Shown here piece after piece: positions 47,847-56,488 of a DNA stretch of 64,000 nucleotides; the first letter of the stretch is position 1; every line of letters begins with the position of its first letter. The notes beneath the pieces are model-generated. The model was not told the DNA's origin. It saw only the letters and a program-made list of their open reading frames with translations, and ran no database searches. A program made the position numbers and the translations under genes. Source of the stretch: Photobacterium sp. DA100 (GTDB lineage: Bacteria; Pseudomonadota; Gammaproteobacteria; Enterobacterales; Vibrionaceae); assembly GCF_029223585.1 (NCBI RefSeq), contig NZ_CP119423.1:2604001-2668000 (forward strand). The letters run 5' to 3'.

Positions 47847-48536
47847 TCACTGAACACTTTGTTCATTCTCCTTGGCAGTATAAGCGGTCAAGCGAATAAA
47901 ATAGACAATATCTTGGGTAAATTGATCAACAGCCGCTTGAATTTGCTCGAAGCGTAACATTTCTCGATTATTTTCCAGCACATCCTTGGCCAGTAGGACG
48001 CTGACCCGCTCAGCCAAAATCGCCTCACTTTGACTATCGACCAACTGCGACTCAACCAATAACCTGACATTGCGATCCCTTGTACCTAGCAGAGCCTTGG
48101 TGCCGCCAATGAGCGCACCGTAAGGTAAAATCTCAGTGATTTTGATATCTTCCATATCGGTACTGGCGCGGCTTATTTCGACTCTCAGAATCGCTGTTTT
48201 CGGCCCAGGCTCGTCGACTACAGGAACACCGGTTGCCAGCTCTTGCTCCAAGCGCAGCTGCAGCCTGTGCGACACCCGCCCCAGGACAGCCGGGGGGATC
48301 TGGTGAACCGCTTGGGTGCGCGGATGCAACCTGACGGGCTCCACCATGACCTGTTGGTAATCTGACAACGCCAGATGCGGTGATACCCACTGTAGGCCAT
48401 TGGCATCCGCAACATAGCTCACCTCTACCAATTGACGCCGATTGGCCGCCTGCGATACCGCACGCTCCTCGTCTGTCGGCAGCCTACTTGAACAACCTGC
48501 CGCTACCAAGCAGCACATCAGGATCACCCTGCGCAT
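47847..48536 (-). CDS. DUF3313-family lipoprotein
   Basis: A 229-residue protein with a lipoprotein signal (lipobox VAAGC near residue 15), so it is likely anchored to a membrane. The rest resembles the DUF3313 family. Function unknown. It precedes the phosphatase gene in the same direction. Confidence 0.72.
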   Translation of the reverse strand: MRRVILMCCLVAAGCSSRLPTDEERAVSQAANRRQLVEVSYVADANGLQWVSPHLALSDYQQVMVEPVRLHPRTQAVHQIPPAVLGRVSHRLQLRLEQELATGVPVVDEPGPKTAILRVEISRASTDMEDIKITEILPYGALIGGTKALLGTRDRNVRLLVESQLVDSQSEAILAERVSVLLAKDVLENNREMLRFEQIQAAVDQFTQDIVYFIRLTAYTAKENEQSVQ

Positions 48537-48705
48537 TTCATCACTTCCCTTTCCAAATAAACAGGATGGTATACGGAAAAAAGGGAAGATGCCAGACTGC
48601 TATCAGCTTAAAATGCATTTATTTGCAGTCACACTATAACTGGTATCTTATCCTGGCTTAAAGTAACGTACTGTTTTCCAAACTCACCCAACAAGGCCGC
48701 TTACC

Positions 48706-49497
48706 ATGACATTGCATTCTCAGGCGATCAAACAGCAGGGGCAGATATTTCTCATCGCCCTCGCTTTCTTTACCCGGATCCCTATCCCAGCCGATACCCC
48801 TTACTCCGCTGACCTGCTAAACAAGGCCAACCGCTATTTTGCCCTGGTCGGCCTGGTTATCGGTCTGGCGAGTGCGGCAAGTTTCTGGCTCGCCCACCTT
48901 GTCCTGCCAGGCTCGGTGGCGGTCATCATTGCGATGGCGACCAGCCTGCTGCTAACCGGGGCTTTCCACGAGGATGGTCTGGCCGATGTCTTTGACGGGT
49001 TTGGCGGCGGCTGGCAGCCAGAGCAGAAACTCGAGATCATGAAAGACTCACGGCTCGGCACCTATGGTGCGGCAGCGCTGTTCGTCGTGCTTGCTATCAA
49101 ATGGTCCAGCCTGACCGCTTTGGCAGAGCTCTCGCCGACTCTTGCCGCTTCGGCACTATTCTGCCTTCACGGCCTAAGCCGTGCCGTTGCCGCCAGCTTG
49201 ATCTTCAGTTACCCCTATGTTCGGCTCGATGAACAAAGCAAAGTCAAGCCACTGGCCAATGAGCAAAGCCAACAAGATTTGTGGGTTTTAATTATCACCA
49301 GTTTCTTTATATTACTGTTTTTGCCACTGCCAATGGCACTCTCGCTTACTGCCGCCCTCCTTCTTGTCCGCTATGCCTGCGGTCGCTGGTTCAGCCAGCA
49401 ATTAGGCGGCTATACTGGAGATTGCCTTGGCGCCTGTCAGCAACTTGCTGAAATCACAGGTTATCTGATCATATTGGTAATGGTAGCCCAACAATAA
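48706..49497 (+). CDS. cobS: adenosylcobinamide-GDP ribazoletransferase
   Basis: A 263-residue inner-membrane enzyme for the last step joining the lower ligand to cobalamin. The signature GAFHEDGLADVFDGFGGG and about six helices are visible. AAGG lies before the ATG. It is followed after 12 bp by cobO, as a salvage pair. Confidence 0.92.
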   Translation: MTLHSQAIKQQGQIFLIALAFFTRIPIPADTPYSADLLNKANRYFALVGLVIGLASAASFWLAHLVLPGSVAVIIAMATSLLLTGAFHEDGLADVFDGFGGGWQPEQKLEIMKDSRLGTYGAAALFVVLAIKWSSLTALAELSPTLAASALFCLHGLSRAVAASLIFSYPYVRLDEQSKVKPLANEQSQQDLWVLIITSFFILLFLPLPMALSLTAALLLVRYACGRWFSQQLGGYTGDCLGACQQLAEITGYLIILVMVAQQ

Positions 49498-49509
49498 AAA
49501 GGTTCATCA

Positions 49510-50115
49510 ATGGTAGATCAAACCCAGAAAGACAGCCGCTACAAAGCCCGGCAGCAAAAAGTCAAAGCAGAAATAGATGCCAAAGTCGCCTCTGCCCAGG
49601 AAGAAAAAGGCCTGTTCCTGATCATTACCGGTAATGGCAAGGGCAAGTCCACGTCGGGCTTTGGCACTATTGCCCGTGCTGTGGGACATGGCCAGAAATG
49701 TGGCGTCGGCCAATTCATCAAAGGTACCTGGGACTGCGGTGAGCGTGCCCTACTTGAACAACACGGTGTCGATTTTGCGGTCATGGCCACCGGGTTTACA
49801 TGGGAAACCCAGAATAAAGAAGCAGATACGGCAGCAGCCCAAGCCACCTGGGCGGAGTGTAAAAAAATGTTGGGAAGTGATAGTTATGATGTCATTCTTC
49901 TCGATGAGCTGACCTATATGGTGACCTATGGCTATATTGAACTGGCCGAAGTCATTGAAACTATCAATGCCCGTCCAGCCTCGCAATCGGTTATTGTTAC
50001 AGGCCGTGGTGCCCATCGGGAACTCATTGAAATGGCTGATACTGTTTCCGAAATTCGCAATATCAAGCATGCCTTTGAAAGTGGAATCAAAGCACGCAAA
50101 GGCGTGGACTGGTAA
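49510..50115 (+). CDS. cobO: cob(I)alamin adenosyltransferase
   Basis: A 201-residue enzyme (CobO/BtuR) that adds the adenosyl group to corrinoids. P-loop GNGKGKSTSGFG and ILLDELTYMV are the family motifs. It is cotranscribed with cobS. No B12 riboswitch is seen before cobS. Confidence 0.93.
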   Translation: MVDQTQKDSRYKARQQKVKAEIDAKVASAQEEKGLFLIITGNGKGKSTSGFGTIARAVGHGQKCGVGQFIKGTWDCGERALLEQHGVDFAVMATGFTWETQNKEADTAAAQATWAECKKMLGSDSYDVILLDELTYMVTYGYIELAEVIETINARPASQSVIVTGRGAHRELIEMADTVSEIRNIKHAFESGIKARKGVDW

Positions 50116-50291
50116 GCCTGCGCGATACCATCACAGCTTTGTAAATAGCCACTCTATCAATCAGATGTGGCTACTTATCAATCTCGAGCTTTGTCACACT
50201 TTTTACTTGACCCTTGGCAAGAAAAAGCCAATATTTGGCTCATAACAGGCTTTAACTTCTAGGCCGATTACAAGTCTTACAAGGGACACAA

Positions 50292-50726
50292 ATGCCTTCA
50301 CATTTACCAAAAAAATTCAGCGAGATATTTCTAAAACTGTTTCATATTCTCGAGGCAATTTTGCTGGTCGGTATCACCTTGGCAACCTTGGCTGCCATGA
50401 TCAATGAGTTCATTGTGATTTATACCAACCGCCAAATCGCACTGACCGATATCTTACTGATGTTTATTTATCTTGAAGTGCTGGCCATGGTTCAGCAGTT
50501 TGTCACCAACGGCAAGATCCCGGTTCGATATCCGATTTACATCGCGATCATGGCTATAGCCCGATACATCACACTCGGTATGAAAGAGCTCGATGGTGTC
50601 TATATAGTCTGGCTATCGGTTGCCGCCTTTATTCTGGCCGCGGCAACGCTCATCATCCGCGTCGGCCATCATTACTGGCCTTACGAGGACGCCGAAGAGC
50701 CCGGCTATCGCAATTCGCACGATTAA
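50292..50726 (+). CDS. psiE: phosphate-starvation-inducible protein PsiE
   Basis: A 144-residue inner-membrane protein with four helices of the PsiE family (LMFIYLEVLAMVQQFVTNGKIPVRYPIYIA). The function is unclear; in E. coli it is induced by phosphate limitation. AGGG precedes the ATG. It is a single gene with its own terminator. Confidence 0.88.
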   Translation: MPSHLPKKFSEIFLKLFHILEAILLVGITLATLAAMINEFIVIYTNRQIALTDILLMFIYLEVLAMVQQFVTNGKIPVRYPIYIAIMAIARYITLGMKELDGVYIVWLSVAAFILAAATLIIRVGHHYWPYEDAEEPGYRNSHD

Positions 50727-50764
50727 ACGTAAAAGGGAGTGAATATTCACTCCCTTTTACGTTT
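50727..50764. terminator. psiE terminator
   Basis: ACGTAAAAGGGAGTGAAT / ATTCACTCCCTTTTACGT, a fully symmetric 18-bp palindrome with A and T runs on both sides. Confidence 0.85.
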
Positions 50765-50927
50765 ATTCGTGTGATTGAGGCTTCTTGGATTTACCCAGCT
50801 TGGTCTTGTAGTAAGCCTCTGCTTTTTTAACTATTTTGTTGTGCATTTTGGCTCTAAGAGACTCAAAGTCAGCCCCCGCCAAAACCCGTTTTAAATTATT
50901 GATTGCCGCCTCACAGATTATCTTTTG
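50763..50927 (-). pseudogene. possible gene remnant, 54-codon open frame
   Basis: The minus strand reads a peptide that looks coding: AINNLKRVLAGADFESLRAK, then MHNKIVKKAEAYYKTKLGK, ending SHE before TAA. The balance of charged and hydrophobic residues is protein-like. There is no ATG before it, and a TAA stops the frame at 50,928-50,930, so it looks like the 3' end of a broken gene or a small gene with a rare start. It lies beside the third intron. Confidence 0.4.
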
Positions 50928-50930
50928 TTA

Positions 50931-51069
50931 TCAATCATCCAAACGGTGATTGAATCACCGCCACTTCCCAACAAACAAAGTTATTTTTTGACCAATTATA
51001 TACTCAATTAGTTGCTTTTATGTATTTATTTATTTCAACGTAACTTTATTTAATTCCCTGACCCAAAAA
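50931..51069. other. AT-rich region before intron copy 3
   Basis: No gene found. The last bases (CCAAAAA) are the far flank of the intron insertion. Confidence 0.4.
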
Positions 51070-52958
51070 ATCGAGTAGGAGGAGGCCTCGCGGCCTCCGT
51101 CCTCTCACACCACCGTACAAGCGTGGGTCGCATACGGCGGTTCCGAATATATTTTCAGTGACTCATACCCATCTATCAATGAGTACATGCCCATCTCCTT
51201 GAACCGTTTCGTTGGCATAGCCTGATTGAGCTGCGGCGATAAAGCCAGATGCCACCATCCTTTCTCTGACATCGCTAGCTTCCAAGCATTGCGCTCGTTT
51301 ACGCCTTCTTGGCGTAACCATGTCGCTATGCTGTGTCTGCGTTTTCGCTGCTTGAGTCGGTAGCACCGTAAGCGCCGTCTTATCCATTCATCCAAGCGCT
51401 GCATCGCGCTTTTCCGCATGGCGAGCTTGAAGTAGTGTTGCCAACCTCTTAGATATTGAGTTAGTTCGACTATTACTGTCTTCAACTCTCGTCCTCGATT
51501 CCGCTTCGTTATTTGACGCACTCGCTTCTTCATGTGAGTTTGTGCTGTCTTCGAGATATGGATACTTCCATCTCGTTGGAAGCGATGGCCTAAGTAAGTC
51601 CGCTCTGTCACTCTTGTTGCCGCACTCTTCTCCCGGTTGACCGTGAGTTTCAGTTTCTGCTCCAAGAACTCCGTTATCGAGGCTTTTACTCGATTTGCGG
51701 CTTCCTCACTGTGTACGTAGATTTGGCAGTCGTCTGCATATCGGCAGAACTTATGCCCTCTTCGTTCAAGCTCTTTATCCAACTCATCTAATACGATATT
51801 TGATAGCAGCGGAGATAGTGGGCCACCCTGTGGTGTCCCTCGTTGCCTCTGCTCGACTAACCCGTTTCGCATTATGCCTGCCTGTAGGTATGACCTGATC
51901 AGCTTCAGTACCCGTTTATCTGTGATATCTTTCGATAGCCTGTGCATCAGCCTATCGTGGTTCACGGTATCGAAGTATTTCGCTAGGTCAACATCGACTA
52001 CATAACCCCGCCCCTCCCTGATGTAGTGGCTTGCTGCCGCCAGAGCATGGTGGGCACTACGGTTGGGCCTGAACCCGTAACTACTGTGGGAGAACTTCGG
52101 TTCATAGATATCTGTCAGTACTGAGGTGATAGCCTGTTGGACTATCCTATCAAGTACTGTTGGGATACCTAGTTGCCTAACTCCCCCGCTAGGTTTAGGG
52201 ATTTCTACACCCAGAACAGGTTGGGGTTGATAGCTCCCATCCAGAAGGCTCTGGCGGAGCGCTTGCCCATTTGAAGACTGCCGAAGCATCGAGATAGTCG
52301 CTGTTATATCGAGTTTATCGACACCAGCACACCCTTTGTTCTTCTTCACTCTTCTCAGGGCTTGGTTCAGATTCGTTGATGAACAGATCTGCTCCATCAA
52401 CTGAGTTGAGGTCACCAAGACTCGTCCTCCTGTCTACGCCGATCATGCTTGTCATTCTTCGTGGCCATGAGCGTCACTTGCGGTGTTGCCCATTGGTACG
52501 TAGAGATTTTGATCATCTTGCTATGACTCCACATGATTGAGTGTCTAGTGACTGCTTCTTGATATATTCAGTTCCGGCCTTCCCTTGGGTTGTACTTCCC
52601 CAAGGTACTATGCCTTCTGCTGACTTCTTATTTCCCATCACACAGCATCACTGCTGCATTAGTCTCGCCCGAGACAGGTAATAAGATCTCCCGAGGTAAG
52701 ACGTTGTTCTTTCCCTTGGCTGTGCCTGATTTACCCGTACACACTTCCCGTCGAGGCATTGGGCTATTCTATATGTTGCTAGGTTACCCAAGTTGTACTG
52801 GCCTACTATCAGATTTCTGTTCGTCACGGCCAAGTTTTGCCATTTGCTTCCTTCAGATCCCGCCTCACGGTGGGCACCCTTGCATAGGCTAACGGTTCTC
52901 GCTCGACTGAGCCCGTAGAGGACTTTCACCTCCTAGAACAACGCCATGCTCGGCGCAC
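51070..52958 (-). mobile_element. group II intron, copy 3 (1889 bp), mosaic
   Basis: Same ends as the other copies (GTGCGCC at 52,958, CCTACTCGAT at 51,070). Domain V fits 51,109-51,141, and the GCGA loop of domain VI matches copy 1. It begins nine nt past the stem of the terminator at 52,962-52,990. Its 5' part matches copy 1 and most of its 3' part matches copy 2, with the switch inside a 38-bp shared stretch at 52,045-52,082. Confidence 0.92.
51105..52418 (-). CDS. ltrA: group II intron reverse transcriptase/maturase, copy 3
   Basis: A 437-residue RT/maturase with an intact frame, YADD site and no endonuclease domain. The N-terminal part has ITATISML and HSSYGF as in copy 1; from VDVDLAKY on it follows copy 2 (SKDITDK, VHSEEA, ISKTAQ). 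A few residues near the C-terminus are unique (LIDGYESL for LRDGYESL). Confidence 0.93.
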   Translation of the reverse strand: MVTSTQLMEQICSSTNLNQALRRVKKNKGCAGVDKLDITATISMLRQSSNGQALRQSLLDGSYQPQPVLGVEIPKPSGGVRQLGIPTVLDRIVQQAITSVLTDIYEPKFSHSSYGFRPNRSAHHALAAASHYIREGRGYVVDVDLAKYFDTVNHDRLMHRLSKDITDKRVLKLIRSYLQAGIMRNGLVEQRQRGTPQGGPLSPLLSNIVLDELDKELERRGHKFCRYADDCQIYVHSEEAANRVKASITEFLEQKLKLTVNREKSAATRVTERTYLGHRFQRDGSIHISKTAQTHMKKRVRQITKRNRGRELKTVIVELTQYLRGWQHYFKLAMRKSAMQRLDEWIRRRLRCYRLKQRKRRHSIATWLRQEGVNERNAWKLAMSEKGWWHLALSPQLNQAMPTKRFKEMGMYSLIDGYESLKIYSEPPYATHACTVV

Positions 52959-52961
52959 AAC

Positions 52962-52990
52962 AAAAAAGCCAGCAACCGAAGTTGCTGGCC
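52962..52990 (-). terminator. terminator of the Dcu gene; intron target
   Basis: Minus strand GCCAGCAAC-TTCG-GTTGCTGGC and T6, then GTT; the intron starts right after it. Confidence 0.92.
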
Positions 52991-53024
52991 TAACGAGATG
53001 AACTGACTTACTGGATCGATTAAT

Positions 53025-54350
53025 CTATACGATAATTTGCGCGATGGTGTAGCCGAACGCACAGGCAGAGACTACCCCTATCAGACCCGGTACCATGAAG
53101 CTGTGGTTGAAGTACCATTTGCCGATTTTCGTCGTTCCGGTAACGTCGAAGTTGCAGGTCGCAATATCTGATGGATAGTTGGGAATAAAGAAATAGCCAT
53201 AGGTCGCCGGCATCAAACCGATCAGCAATGCCGGATTCAGGCCCATTGCCATCCCGACAGGCAGCATCATGCGTGCCGTCGCCGCCTGGCTGTTTACAAC
53301 CACGGAGACAATGAACAGCGCCAGCGCAAATGTCCACGGATAGTCCTGTACCATTTCCGTAATACCGGTTTTGAATGACGGCATCGCATACTGGAAATAA
53401 GTATCACTCATCCAGGCAATACCGAAGATAGCAATCGCAGCCACCATACCGGATTTGAACACGACCCCTTCAGGTACCTTCTGCACATTGGTGCGGGTCA
53501 CCAGCAGAATCAGGCCGCCAAAGGCCAGCATCATCATCTGGATAATAACGGACATCGGAATGGCCTTGGCACTGTCACCGATAGTGCGGATTTCAGGCAC
53601 CATAGCGACAACCACAATCGATACCAGCGCCAGGATAAACAGCAATACCGCATGCTTGGCGGACGTCGGCAGCTTCTCGTCCAGCGACGTCGCCGTGGTA
53701 TGCAGGATTTTATCTTTCCATAGCGGATCGCGCAGGCGGCGCTGGTACTCCAGATCCTCGGTCAGATCGGCGCCGCGTCGCAAGCTGTATAGTGACAGTA
53801 AGAAGGTACCCAACAAGGTCGATGGCACGGTCACCATCAGGATGGTCAACAAATGAATGCTGTCCTGAACACCAGACAGCTGGGCGAGGTAGTACACCAC
53901 GGCTGCCGAAATTGGACTGGCAGTGATTGCTAGCTGGGAAGCAACAGAAGACGCCGCCATCGGCCGCTCGGGACGAATGCCGTTCTTGAGCGCCACATCA
54001 CCGATAATCGGCATGATGGAATAAACCGCATGGCCTGTGCCCAGCATAAACGTCATGGTGTATGTTACGAGTGGACCGAGGAAAGTAACACGCTTAGGGT
54101 TGCTGCGCAGAATACGCTCGGCAACTTGCAGCATGTATTTAAGACCGCCAGCCGCTTCCAGAATAGAAGCACAGGTCACAACGGCCAAGATAATCAGCAT
54201 AACGGTGATCGGCGGTGAGGTCGGTGGCATCCTGAAAATAAAGACTTCAACCAATAGGCCTAGACCCGATACCACCCCCAAGCCAATACCACCAAAACGG
54301 CTACCAGCGTAGAGCACCAAAAGGAGAAATAAAAACTCCAAGTACAGCAT
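53025..54350 (-). CDS. dcuB: anaerobic C4-dicarboxylate transporter (Dcu family)
   Basis: A 441-residue inner-membrane exchanger of the DcuA/DcuB family, for fumarate, succinate, malate or aspartate under anaerobiosis. About 10-12 helices. TGHAVYSIMPII and YFFIPNYPSDIA match the family. DcuA or DcuB cannot be told apart by eye, so the symbol is tentative. A good GGGAG precedes the ATG. It ends in the terminator used by intron copy 3. Confidence 0.85.
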   Translation of the reverse strand: MLYLEFLFLLLVLYAGSRFGGIGLGVVSGLGLLVEVFIFRMPPTSPPITVMLIILAVVTCASILEAAGGLKYMLQVAERILRSNPKRVTFLGPLVTYTMTFMLGTGHAVYSIMPIIGDVALKNGIRPERPMAASSVASQLAITASPISAAVVYYLAQLSGVQDSIHLLTILMVTVPSTLLGTFLLSLYSLRRGADLTEDLEYQRRLRDPLWKDKILHTTATSLDEKLPTSAKHAVLLFILALVSIVVVAMVPEIRTIGDSAKAIPMSVIIQMMMLAFGGLILLVTRTNVQKVPEGVVFKSGMVAAIAIFGIAWMSDTYFQYAMPSFKTGITEMVQDYPWTFALALFIVSVVVNSQAATARMMLPVGMAMGLNPALLIGLMPATYGYFFIPNYPSDIATCNFDVTGTTKIGKWYFNHSFMVPGLIGVVSACAFGYTIAQIIV

Positions 54351-54674
54351 ATTCGCTATCTCCCTATATCGAAATGTTTACCCCATAAGAGGTAGTTAGA
54401 TGAAATTGGAGGCATAATGGCAGCGTAGAGCTTGCAGCTAATTGATGAGTATCAATTTCCGCAGGTTCTTTCTTGTGGGTAATTTGAACTGTGAAAGGTA
54501 GCATAGAAACGCTGTACGCTAAGCGACAGCTGGCTACAGAAACCGCACTAATGACAAACCAGATATTAACCAAGCCGCTACACTTTTCATCACGACACAG
54601 CGAAAAAATGGCTGACAAGGTAAATATTCATACCTTAGTCAGCCATCCGAGTTCATTTCTGTTAGCGTCTATAC
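54351..54674. other. 324-bp intergenic region
   Basis: Upstream region of the Dcu gene and downstream of the next gene. An open frame exists on the plus strand from 54,491, but it overlaps the next gene antisense and looks non-coding. No clear promoter or hairpin was identified. Confidence 0.45.
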
Positions 54675-55715
54675 TTATCGGCTTGCCAACGGTACTGACG
54701 GCTGCGGACATTCAGATACATGGCATAAATTTGCATCGATATCTTGGTTGCCTAACAATCGAAGCCACAAGTTAGGGATCTGGGCCAGCCTCCCCCTCGG
54801 GCTTTCGACCCTGATTGGCTCAATGCTTGTCCAATCGCTGGTATTTTCAGCAAGCGCGAACTGGAAAGCCAACTGCTCCCCCATTCCCATCCTCAAATCC
54901 GATGCCACGATTTGAGACTGGCGCTGCTCGTACTTGATAAAACCACCCGCGAAACGCTCCAGCATCTGCTGGTATTCTGAATCCAGTTGCCCCGGCCAAG
55001 CTCCCAAGGGCTTTTGCAGAAAATCTATCTCGGTATTCCCATCTAATATCGACGATAACCCTTCGAAGTAATGCCCTTCCCCCTTCACTACGACTCGCCA
55101 AAGTACGGTATTAAATGGCGTCGGGGTAATAAAGACCGGCTGCCCGGCAAGCGGCGTGCCCGCTAACTGCTGCTCCACCCTGCTGTCGATCACATTCATC
55201 GCACTAACCGACCAAACGATATACAGAGTTGAAACCGCAAGCCCAGCGGTGCAGAGCTTGGCGATACGATCTCGCCACAGCAGACTTGCCAGCAGTACCA
55301 GCAGCAGAGGTATCGTGTAGAGCGGATCGATAATAAACAAGCTTGGGATAGCGATCGGAACATTGATCGGCCAAAACAGCTGGGTGCCGTATGCGGTAAA
55401 TGAATCGAGCAACGGATGAGTGACCAAACAGGCTGCAACCAATAGCCATAGGCGGATGAAGCTGAACCGGGTTGGTTGCCATTTTTGCCATAGCCAGCTG
55501 AGTAAAAATGAAAACGGGATGAGCACGAACAGCGAATGGCTGAATCCCCGGTGTTTCACCATATCAGAAACAGGGTCACCGTAACTGATCAAGACATCAA
55601 GATCCGGTAGCGTGCCCAAAGCAGCGCCAGCCAACAAAACCTTCGGCGTACACTTCCGTCCTGCCACCGCACCGGCGACCGCCGCTCCCAATGCGGCTTG
55701 TGTTACTGAATCCAC
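54675..55715 (-). CDS. YdjM/DUF457-family metal-dependent membrane hydrolase
   Basis: A 346-residue inner-membrane protein with about five helices in its first half. The conserved DLDVL and HRGFSHSLF motifs mark the metal-dependent hydrolase family of YdjM, which is SOS-controlled in E. coli; no LexA box was recognised here. The C-terminal half is soluble and unassigned. The start is GTG with AAGGA six bases before it. Confidence 0.78.
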   Translation of the reverse strand: MDSVTQAALGAAVAGAVAGRKCTPKVLLAGAALGTLPDLDVLISYGDPVSDMVKHRGFSHSLFVLIPFSFLLSWLWQKWQPTRFSFIRLWLLVAACLVTHPLLDSFTAYGTQLFWPINVPIAIPSLFIIDPLYTIPLLLVLLASLLWRDRIAKLCTAGLAVSTLYIVWSVSAMNVIDSRVEQQLAGTPLAGQPVFITPTPFNTVLWRVVVKGEGHYFEGLSSILDGNTEIDFLQKPLGAWPGQLDSEYQQMLERFAGGFIKYEQRQSQIVASDLRMGMGEQLAFQFALAENTSDWTSIEPIRVESPRGRLAQIPNLWLRLLGNQDIDANLCHVSECPQPSVPLASR

Positions 55716-55936
55716 AATAATTCCTTATCCTCAACCTGAACCGAGAAATCAGCCGTTTTAATCGTTAAGACCGCCACCTTAACAGAGCCATCAATAGATA
55801 CGCAATTTATTACGATTATGTTTTCTAATTGATCTTTTCCTGAGTAAAAACTGGCGATAGCTCGCAGATCACACATCAAATTTTCGCTACGGTAAATCAG
55901 GCAACACCCATCAACTTTGAATAAAAGGAAGATGCA

Positions 55937-56389
55937 ATGCCAACAAAAGTCTCGGAATACATGACTCGCAAAGTTATCACCACCTCACCGGAAACCGGCC
56001 TGAGAGAAGCCTTTTTCTTGATGCGCGACGAAAATATCCGCCATCTGCCCGTGGTCAACGACGAAGGGGAGCTGGTTGGGATCGTGAGCGACAGGGAGCT
56101 TCGCCGCCCGGGTTGGGTCGATGAATCACCAGAGATCGGCCACGAATACCACCTGACGGATGAGTGGCATATTCGTGATGTGATGATCCGGGACATTGTC
56201 CATGTCCGTACCTACGATACCCTCACCAAAGCCATCAGCACGGTATTGGATTTCCAAGTCGGCGCGGCGCCGGTACTGGATAAGACGGGGCAATTAGTCG
56301 GCATGTTGTCGGCCATCGATCTGTTGATGGCCTTCCAGGATATTCTAGAAAGCCAGAAATCCGCGAAGAAGAGAAAGCAGACCGCTTGA
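55937..56389 (+). CDS. CBS-domain-pair protein
   Basis: A 150-residue protein of two CBS domains (SEYMTRKVITT...LVGIVSDRELR and IRDVMIRDIVHV...LVGMLSAIDLLMA), likely an adenine-nucleotide sensor. A basic tail ends it. AAGGAAG lies before the ATG. Related in layout to the CBS protein at 11,339, but not a close copy. Confidence 0.85.
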   Translation: MPTKVSEYMTRKVITTSPETGLREAFFLMRDENIRHLPVVNDEGELVGIVSDRELRRPGWVDESPEIGHEYHLTDEWHIRDVMIRDIVHVRTYDTLTKAISTVLDFQVGAAPVLDKTGQLVGMLSAIDLLMAFQDILESQKSAKKRKQTA

Positions 56390-56423
56390 GCTAAGGCGGC
56401 CGGTTGGGCGGCCAGTCACCACT

Positions 56424-56450
56424 AAAAAGGCCACAGATGTGGCCTTTTTG
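56424..56450. terminator. bidirectional terminator
   Basis: AAAAAGGCCAC-AGAT-GTGGCCTTTTT between the CBS gene and asmA. Confidence 0.88.
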
Positions 56451-56488
56451 GTGTTTAGCGATTCCCTCGCAGGGGCTGCCCGGACAAC

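Noticed and set aside
48537..48705. possible B12 riboswitch before cobS
   Set aside because: No complete B12 box is present; only short purine stretches resemble it.
54491..54775. 94-codon plus-strand frame between the Dcu gene and the YdjM-like gene
   Set aside because: It overlaps the end of the YdjM-like gene antisense and shows no ribosome site or family features.
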